Of a stretch of 48,565 nt of DNA, positions 43,142-48,565 are shown piece by piece (position 1 is the stretch's first letter; the number at the start of each line of letters is the position of its first letter). The translations under genes and the position numbers were made by a program. The DNA is from Chlamydiae bacterium RIFCSPLOWO2_12_FULL_49_12 (GTDB lineage: Bacteria > Chlamydiota > Chlamydiia > Chlamydiales > Rhabdochlamydiaceae). Below the pieces are notes generated by a model, which was not told the origin of the DNA, searched no databases, and saw only the letters and a program-made list of their open reading frames with translations. The DNA is taken from contig MGME01000015.1 in NCBI GenBank assembly GCA_001796315.1, positions 1 to 48,565 on the forward strand, in the 5' to 3' direction.

Positions 43142-44521
43142 ATGAATGAAGAAGGCATTTCCCCCCCTCCGCCCATTCGCAGATTTAGACCCCACCCCAG
43201 AAGAGAAGAGGTCCGTGAGGAAGAAGATCTGATCGAAGAGGCAAGAAGCGAGACAACCCCGAAAACCATCACCAAGATCTCTGACTTGCAGCGCATGAAC
43301 ATTGACCAGCTCAATCTCTTTGCCAAGCATATCGGACTGACCAATTTGGGCTCTCTCACTCGCTCTCAGATGGTCTTTGAAATCGTCAAAGCCAAATCCT
43401 CCCGCCCCGATGAGCTTCTCGTCGGAGAAGGCGTCCTCGAAGTGCTCCCGGACGGCTTTGGTTTTCTACGCTCTCCCAACTACAACTACCTTCCCTCTGC
43501 AGAAGATATTTATGTCTCGCCGGCGCAGATTCGGCGCTTTGACTTGAAAAAAGGAGATACGATCTACGGAACGATCCGCTCTCCCAAAGAGAAAGAGAAA
43601 TATTTTGCCCTGCTCATGGTGGAGAAGATCAACAACAAGACACCCGAGCTGGCCAAAGAGCGTATCCTCTTTGAAAATTTAACTCCGCTCTATCCCAATG
43701 AACGCCTCGTCATGGAGACGATAAAAGATCAGATCACTACGCGCGTTCTCGATCTGACCGCGCCCATTGGAAAAGGGCAGCGCGGTTTAATTGTCGCCCC
43801 TCCGCGCTCCGGCAAGACCGTCATCTTGCAAAATATTGCGCATGCGATCGCCACCAATAATCCCGAGGTCTTCCTCATCGCCCTTCTGATCGACGAACGC
43901 CCCGAAGAGATGACCGACATGCAACGCAGCGTCAAGGGAGAGGTCGTCTTTTCTACTTTCGATGAGCCCCCCGAGCGTCACTGCCAGGTTGCCGAAATGG
44001 TCATCGAAAAGTCGCGACGCCTGGTCGAATACGGCCACGATGTCGTCATCCTTCTCGACTCGCTCACACGCCTCGCCCGAGCTTACAATACTGTCCAGCC
44101 TCATTCAGGAAAAATCCTGACCGGAGGCGTCGATGCGAACGCCTTGCATAAGCCCAAGCGTTTCTTTGGCGCCGCGCGCAATATCGAAGACGGCGGATCG
44201 CTTACCATCATTGCGACCGCGTTGGTTGAAACGGGATCGCGCATGGACGAGGTGATCTTCGAAGAGTTTAAAGGGACCGGAAACATGGAGCTTGTCCTCG
44301 ATCGCAGACTGGCAGACCGGCGCATCTGGCCGGCCATCGACCTGATCAAGAGCGGCACGCGCAAGGAAGACCTCCTCTACCACCCCGAGGAGATCGACAA
44401 GATCTATCTCATGCGTCAGGCGCTTGCCGACCTCTCCCCGATTGATGCCATGAAACTTCTGGTGGGAAAACTGAAAAAGACGAGCAGCAACGCCGAATTC
44501 CTCCTCTCCATGAAGGAATAA
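43142..44521 (+). CDS. rho: transcription termination factor Rho
   Basis: Hexameric RNA-dependent helicase for factor-dependent termination; 459 residues. The N-terminal ~45 residues are Pro/Arg/Glu-rich ([19 protein letters not shown]), a lineage extension before the Rho N domain ([21 protein letters not shown]). The RNA-binding cold-shock-like domain is [24 protein letters not shown] (about 95-118 across the stretch). The ATPase has Walker [16 protein letters not shown] near 220, [13 protein letters not shown] near 250, Walker [17 protein letters not shown] near 302 and the secondary RNA site [20 protein letters not shown] near 330. It ends 4 bases from the convergent copper-type ATPase. 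CT491 counterpart. Confidence 0.97.
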   Translation: MNEEGISPPPPIRRFRPHPRREEVREEEDLIEEARSETTPKTITKISDLQRMNIDQLNLFAKHIGLTNLGSLTRSQMVFEIVKAKSSRPDELLVGEGVLEVLPDGFGFLRSPNYNYLPSAEDIYVSPAQIRRFDLKKGDTIYGTIRSPKEKEKYFALLMVEKINNKTPELAKERILFENLTPLYPNERLVMETIKDQITTRVLDLTAPIGKGQRGLIVAPPRSGKTVILQNIAHAIATNNPEVFLIALLIDERPEEMTDMQRSVKGEVVFSTFDEPPERHCQVAEMVIEKSRRLVEYGHDVVILLDSLTRLARAYNTVQPHSGKILTGGVDANALHKPKRFFGAARNIEDGGSLTIIATALVETGSRMDEVIFEEFKGTGNMELVLDRRLADRRIWPAIDLIKSGTRKEDLLYHPEEIDKIYLMRQALADLSPIDAMKLLVGKLKKTSSNAEFLLSMKE

Positions 44522-44525
44522 GCAG

Positions 44526-46535
44526 TTAGTCTTTCACTTTAAGCAGCTTGGCATTGACGGCGCAGATGACGGTGCTTAAGGACATAAAGACCGCTGCAAG
44601 AGCAGGCGTCAGTGTCACGCCCAAGGGGTATAACACTCCCGCAGCCAGCGGAATGGCTATGGCATTGTAACCCGTTGCCCAAAGCAGATTCACTATGATT
44701 TTTCCATAGGTGGCTCGGGCCAATGCCATGATCCTCGCGGCATCCAGAGGATTGCTCTTCACAAGGATGATATCCGCCGCCTCAATGGCAATATCCGTTC
44801 CCGCCCCGATGGCGATCCCCACATTTGCCTGAGCCAGCGCCGGCGCGTCATTGACCCCGTCCCCTACCATGGCAACGGTCAGCCCTCGAGCCTGCACCTC
44901 CTGAACTTTTTGAGCCTTCTCGTTGGGAAGGACCTCCGAAAAATAGTCATCGAGTTTCAGTTCGTCGGCAACCCACTTTCCCACCTGCTTGTTGTCCCCT
45001 GTCAGCATCAGGCATTGAATGCCCATCTTTTTGAGCTTGTCGACCGCCTCTTTCGATTCTTCCCGGATGATGTCGGCAAGGGCAAGAGCTCCTTTTATCT
45101 GATTTTCTATGAGGACAAAGACAACAGTCTTCCCCTGGTTTTGGAGCAGCTCGATGCGCGGATCCTGAAGCAAAATGTTTCGCTCTTTCAAAAATAGCGG
45201 ACTGACGACCTTCACGTCCTTCCCATTGACCTTCCCTTGAGCCCCCTTGCCCGGAATTGCCTGAAAAGCCTCCACAGGCCATTTTTCCCGGCTTTTCGCG
45301 GCGATGGCTTTGGCAATCGGGTGCTCCGAATGGAGCTCGATGGAACCGGCATAATTGAGGAGCTCGTCCTCGCTCATCTGCGGATTCTCAAAGAGCAAGA
45401 GATCCGTCATGCCAAACTTTCCCAGAGTGAGCGTGCCCGTTTTGTCGAAGATCACTGCCTGAATATTGCGGGCGGCTTCAAAAGCGGAGCGATTGCGAAT
45501 GAGCAAGCCTCTCTTTGCGGCAAGAGCTGTGGAGACAGCCACCACTAGCGGCACGGCAAGTCCCAAGGCATGGGGACAGGTGATGATCATGACCGTCACA
45601 GTGCGCTCTAAAGCAAATCCCATATCTTTGGCGGTAAACGCCATCCACACAAAAAAGGTGAGCACCCCCCCGCTGACTGCAATGAGGGTAAGCCATAAAG
45701 CGGCTCGATTCGCCAAATCCTGCGTCTTGGATTTACTCTCTTGGGCAACCCTGACCATATCGATGACCTGGGAGAGAAAGGAGGCCTTTCCCATCTTTTG
45801 GATTTGAACGGTGATCGAACCCTCTCCATTGATCGCACCTCCGATGACAGCGGCGTCCTTCTCTTTTTGAACAGGGGCGGACTCGCCCGTAAGCATGGAT
45901 TCATTGACGCTTGTCACCCCTTCTAAAACCACGCCGTCCGCAGGAATCTTTTCCCCGGGTTTGATCAACAGGCGGTCGCCTTCGGCAATCTCTTCTAAGC
46001 GCACGTCCTGGATGGTCCCGTCTTCCTTTACTTTGTGCGCTTCTAAGGGAAGAAGCTTGACCAGCTCCTCTAGAGCCCTTCCGGCCCCCAGGACAGACTT
46101 CATCTCTATCCAATGACCCAGCAGCATGATGTCGATCAGGGTAGCAAGCTCCCAAAAAAAGAATTTTCCCAAGAGGCCGAAGATGACAAGAGAGCTGTAG
46201 AGATAGGAGACGGAAATCGCAAGGCCGATAAGCACCATCATCCCCGGAGAGCGCGCACGGAGCTCAAGGCAGAAGCCTTTCAAAAAGGGCCATCCCCCAT
46301 AAAAATAGACAAGGGAAGAAAATCCAAACAAAAAGTAGAGATCGCCGGGAAAAATAAAGATGTTCCCAAAGGGCAGAAGATCTCGGATCATCGGAGAGAG
46401 CGCAAGGATAGGAAGTGTCAAAAAGAGCGAGATCCAAAAACGGGTTTGAAAATCCCGGATCATGTGCTCATGGCCTAAATGAGCACCTGACTCTTCATGA
46501 GATCGATGAGCGTGGCGCTGAGAGCAGGACATCAT
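44526..46535 (-). CDS. copB: CopB-type heavy-metal P1B ATPase
   Basis: Metal-exporting P-type ATPase, 669 residues with about eight membrane helices. The N-terminus is histidine-rich (SQRHAHRSHEESGAHLGHEH) instead of carrying CxxC domains. The transmembrane metal site is TCPHALGLAVP (CPH, about residue 316), both traits of the CopB (Cu/Ag) subgroup. Catalytic elements are complete: TGES in the actuator (MLTGESAPV), phosphorylation site FDKTGTLT near 363, the HP dipeptide in SEHPIAKAIA, MLTGDN and MVGDGVNDAPALA. Start MMSC could be either of two adjacent ATGs. No Shine-Dalgarno or metalloregulator gene is seen nearby. It borders a zone of mobile-element remains and could be acquired. Confidence 0.92.
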   Translation of the reverse strand: MMSCSQRHAHRSHEESGAHLGHEHMIRDFQTRFWISLFLTLPILALSPMIRDLLPFGNIFIFPGDLYFLFGFSSLVYFYGGWPFLKGFCLELRARSPGMMVLIGLAISVSYLYSSLVIFGLLGKFFFWELATLIDIMLLGHWIEMKSVLGAGRALEELVKLLPLEAHKVKEDGTIQDVRLEEIAEGDRLLIKPGEKIPADGVVLEGVTSVNESMLTGESAPVQKEKDAAVIGGAINGEGSITVQIQKMGKASFLSQVIDMVRVAQESKSKTQDLANRAALWLTLIAVSGGVLTFFVWMAFTAKDMGFALERTVTVMIITCPHALGLAVPLVVAVSTALAAKRGLLIRNRSAFEAARNIQAVIFDKTGTLTLGKFGMTDLLLFENPQMSEDELLNYAGSIELHSEHPIAKAIAAKSREKWPVEAFQAIPGKGAQGKVNGKDVKVVSPLFLKERNILLQDPRIELLQNQGKTVVFVLIENQIKGALALADIIREESKEAVDKLKKMGIQCLMLTGDNKQVGKWVADELKLDDYFSEVLPNEKAQKVQEVQARGLTVAMVGDGVNDAPALAQANVGIAIGAGTDIAIEAADIILVKSNPLDAARIMALARATYGKIIVNLLWATGYNAIAIPLAAGVLYPLGVTLTPALAAVFMSLSTVICAVNAKLLKVKD

Positions 46536-46662
46536 TTTATTGATAAGGCATCCGTTCGTTTTTTTACAATCGCGCAGATAGCGACAATGAAGGATAAGAA
46601 ATCCAATGGCCTTTTTATGGAAGCTCCATAGGGAGAAGGGGTGCGCATTGGATGAGAGAGAA

Positions 46663-46704
46663 AAGAAAGCAGATCCCCTTCAGAGGGAAGGGATCTGCTT
46701 TCTT
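46663..46704. repeat. hairpin at the 3' end of the IS91-like remnant
   Basis: AAGAAAGCAGATCCCCTTC (46663-46681) pairs with GAAGGGATCTGCTTTCTT (46687-46704) apart from a one-base bulge. It overlaps the last codons of the transposase remnant. IS91-family elements carry a terminal hairpin just past the transposase, so this may be the element end; a terminator is the other reading. Confidence 0.6.
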
Positions 46705-47380
46705 GCTTTGTCTTTGGTAACGTAAGACGTTAAAAATCGCTGAAAAAATGCGATCGAAGCAAAAGACTTCGTAGACCTCTTATTCTGAGGGGAAATCTCC
46801 TTCTTGACAAGAGATGCGATCTTCGATCGAAGGGGAGAATTTGGCGCCAAAACACCGTGATAACGATGACGGTGATAGCGCGGAGGAGGGATGAGTTGCG
46901 CCAGCTTATCCAAAAGTTCCGAGGGTTTAAGAAGGAGGGCCGTTTGTCCACCGGCTGTAAGCTTTGGAAGACGATATTGGAGTTTATTTCCCGCCCAACT
47001 GATCCGCTCACCCGAGAAGATAGGCCTCGCGCAATAACGAATCAGTCGCTCCAGACCTGCTCTGTCCTTAGTCTCGATGCGGACATTTGCATTGAGCGAA
47101 AAGCCTCCATGATCCCAGCTTAGCATATCAGATGCTTCATCAGAGTTTAAATGGCCCCTTCTTTAAAAAAGCTTGACTACCCTCTTGCGCACCTGTTCTT
47201 GAACGGATTGGATATCATCGGGAGACAAAAAGTTGGCCGGATAAAAATTCCCCTCTTTGTCGAAGACGCCATCGATAATACAGCAATGGAAATGAAAATG
47301 AGGATTCAGCGCTTTACCGAACCGCTGCAAGAATGTCACAGAGTCCAACCGGCAACCATCAGGAAAATTGGAGCCGTTGG
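46680..47380 (-). pseudogene. IS91/IS801-like (Y2) transposase remnant with in-frame stop
   Basis: C-terminal ~233 codons of a rolling-circle-type transposase. The upstream part reads VTFLQRFGKALNPHFHFHCC (residues typical of the family HxH region). The downstream part reads MLSWDHGGFSLNANVRIE and then PPPRYHRHRYHGVLAPN. The two halves are in the same reading frame, separated by one TAA (47163-47165). Translating through it gives VVKLF-stop-RRGHLNSDEASDMLSWDHG, which restores the family sequence. So it is a nonsense change, not a frameshift. The N-terminus is missing: homology stops at 47380 where the palindromic element begins. The catalytic double-tyrosine region cannot be confirmed. Confidence 0.82.
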
Positions 47381-47550
47381 AGCTAGTGCTCTGTCAACAT
47401 TCAAATTGCGGATGCGCTAGCGCGAAAGCTGCCGAATTTCAACGATCGCAAGTGCCATTTGTATTTCTAATACTAAGGCACTTGCGATCGTTGAAATTCG
47501 GCGCTTTGGCGCCGCACATCCGTAATTTCAATGTTGACAGAGCACTAGCT
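47381..47550. mobile_element. 170-bp palindromic MITE-like element
   Basis: Arms 47381-47456 (starting AGCTAGTGCTCTGTCAACAT) and 47477-47550 are near-perfect complements over ~75 bases around a 20-base AT-rich loop. There is no coding capacity. CTAG lies near each tip (47383-47386, 47545-47548), compatible with a 4-bp target duplication flanking tips TGCTCTGTCAACATT. It directly abuts the truncated transposase on one side. This is the size and structure of a non-autonomous miniature inverted-repeat element; the parent transposase is not in the window. Confidence 0.75.
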
Positions 47551-47563
47551 TGAATAAAATATG

Positions 47564-47607
47564 AGGGTCATGGGGTCTGGCACGTTTCGTGCCTGACCCC
47601 ATGCCCT
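47564..47607. repeat. REP-like hairpin
   Basis: CATGGGGTCTGGCAC (47569-47583) and GTGCCTGACCCCATG (47589-47603) pair with a single mismatch around a short GTTTC loop. GGGGTCAGGCAC-type palindromes resemble REP elements mobilised by RAYT (Y1) transposases in other bacteria; that link is from memory. It sits at the stop codon of the translocase fragment and could serve as its 3' hairpin. Confidence 0.55.
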
Positions 47608-48018
47608 CTAACAGACGGCGCGCTGCTCTGCGACGGCCCGTTTAAAGGTTCTTCCCAAAAAGAGGGCGATGACAAACCAAAGGGCAATCAGGGGAAATCC
47701 CAGACAGCCTGTAAGGAGCAGGTAGTGGGCTTTGCCGGCTGCGGCTCCGCACGCTCTTTGCAGAGGAGCAAGCGTCATGTTCAGGACCGATCCGGCCTGT
47801 TTGGAAGAGCGGGAACCGAAGGTCTCAATCCAGGCCAATGCCTTAAAACGCACGTCGGGAGTCGTGGGGATGTAGAGCTGCTTGAGCGCAGGCCCCATCA
47901 ACGCGTAGTTGATCGCTTTGGCGCCCACCATAATCCCAAAGAGAAAGGACAGGCTTCCGGCAGTCATAAAGCCAAAAAGAGAAAAACCAACGATGACGGG
48001 CAAAGCCCTGATATTCAA
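47608..48018 (-). pseudogene. C-terminal fragment of an NTT/ATP-ADP-type transporter
   Basis: About 136 codons, hydrophobic, with the signature KAINYALMGPALKQLYIPTTPDVRFKALAWIETFGSRSSKQAGS spread over residues ~33-76. This segment is highly characteristic of the C-terminal part of ATP/ADP-translocase-like carriers. The N-terminal two thirds are absent: an in-frame TAA occurs three codons above the TTG at 48018, and an IS1634-like transposase begins right beside it. A carrier with so few helices cannot work. It belongs to a different subtype from the intact translocase at 33173, since the matching regions are not alike by eye. Confidence 0.75.
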
Positions 48019-48035
48019 TGTTTCTTATTTTTTTG

Positions 48036-48565
48036 TTAGACGTAACGCGTGGCCAACGCTCGGTCGCTCACAATTTTCAACATGGCATCTCTCGTGAGAT
48101 ACTTCATTTTTAACCTTTCGAGTAACTCCTTCTGCTTCAAGGTCGGCTCAGTCAGGCTATACAGATCCTGCTTCAGACCCGTTTTGATATGGTTCAACCG
48201 GCATTCAGATAGCTCTTCATAGAGACGCTCATGAGATATTACTTCTTCGCTCGCATCCTTTTTCCGTTCATGCAATTGCAGGCTCAATGTCCGGTTGATC
48301 AGGTGAGATAAGACGCAGATTGTATAATGTGCCTTCACGTGATCCTCTTTCCACACGTGTACCGGTCCTACTTCAATGAAGGATTTGATGTCACGGAAAG
48401 ATGATTCGATGACAACCTTATCCCGATAGGGCTGCACGACAGTTTGGGTATTTTGTATGAACCGGTCGCCCACTTTCTCCGAGAGATTGGTGACAAGCAG
48501 CCAAAACCCATCCAGCCTTCCTGCATGCAATTTTTGCTTCTTGTCGATGCGGACCCTTCCCTGAT
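48036..48565 (-). mobile_element. IS4/IS1634-like transposase, 5' part outside window
   Basis: C-terminal ~175 codons of a DDE transposase, open to the window edge (the frame continues upstream as GRVRIDKKQKLHAGRLDGFW). Motifs are DGFWLLVTNLS and the YREK-like PYRDKVVIESSFRDIKSFIEVGPV, which contains the catalytic Glu. AHYTICVLSHLINRTL follows, the IS1634/IS4-group signature. It ends with a normal TAA at 48036. Completeness cannot be judged. The inverted-repeat end of the element should lie between 48019 and 48035, where a poly-A/T run is seen; I cannot identify it. It is probably what cut off the translocase fragment. Confidence 0.85.

Noticed and set aside
1-48565. CRISPR arrays, rRNA or tRNA genes, prophage
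   Set aside because: No regularly spaced repeats, conserved tRNA T-arm words in context, rRNA segments or phage structural genes were seen.

Overview
This window looks like the chromosome of an environmental (non-Chlamydiaceae) member of the Chlamydiae. The evidence is gene content and order. There is a fused SecD-SecF, the developmental regulator Euo, UhpC-type hexose-phosphate carriers, an NTT-type nucleotide translocase, a Tsp/CT441-like protease and a CT538-like protein. Several blocks match Chlamydia trachomatis order as I recall it: dnaE-uhpC-mip-trmL-trxA (CT545-CT539), secDF-recJ-euo-gltX (CT448-CT445), cysJ-ispF (CT435-434), CT538-tsaE-dnaQ, and npt-pgsA-sppA-polA-coaE-rho (CT495-CT491). 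Base composition looks close to half G+C by eye, higher than in Chlamydia proper.

Layout. 1-7041 (minus): partial dnaE, a membrane/coiled-coil protein of unknown function and a tandem pair of UhpC carriers. 7098-9544: unknown protein, Mip-like FKBP, TrmL and, convergent, TrxA, with two large inverted repeats. 9891-16402: secDF and recJ. 16442-21195: euo, a structured 574-base gap with a mini-ORF and a terminator, tsp, gltX and a 41-residue lipoprotein. 21283-25496: CysJ-like flavoreductase, ispF, a free-standing ddl and murA. 25489-29373 (minus): leucine dehydrogenase-argS-epmB operon. 29534-32691: CT538-like, tsaE, dnaQ, pgk. 32701-38481: an 81-residue protein behind a palindromic promoter, nucleotide translocase, Ser/Thr kinase, DedA, PgsA and MscS. 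38793-44521: sppA-polA-coaE-rho. 44526-46535: CopB-type P-type ATPase. 46663-48565: mobile-element debris, namely an IS91-like transposase remnant with an in-frame stop, a 170-bp palindromic MITE-like element, a REP-like hairpin, a translocase fragment and a partial IS1634/IS4-like transposase.

The genes fit an intracellular bacterium that imports sugar phosphate and nucleotides from its host. It makes cell-wall precursors (MurA, Ddl) and isoprenoids (IspF), and exports and folds envelope proteins (SecDF, Mip, Tsp, SppA). I see no CRISPR array, tRNA, rRNA or prophage. The least-explained items are the small lipoprotein, the operator-controlled 81-residue protein, the leader-like transcript between euo and tsp, and the family of long intergenic palindromes, two of which seem to share a core sequence.
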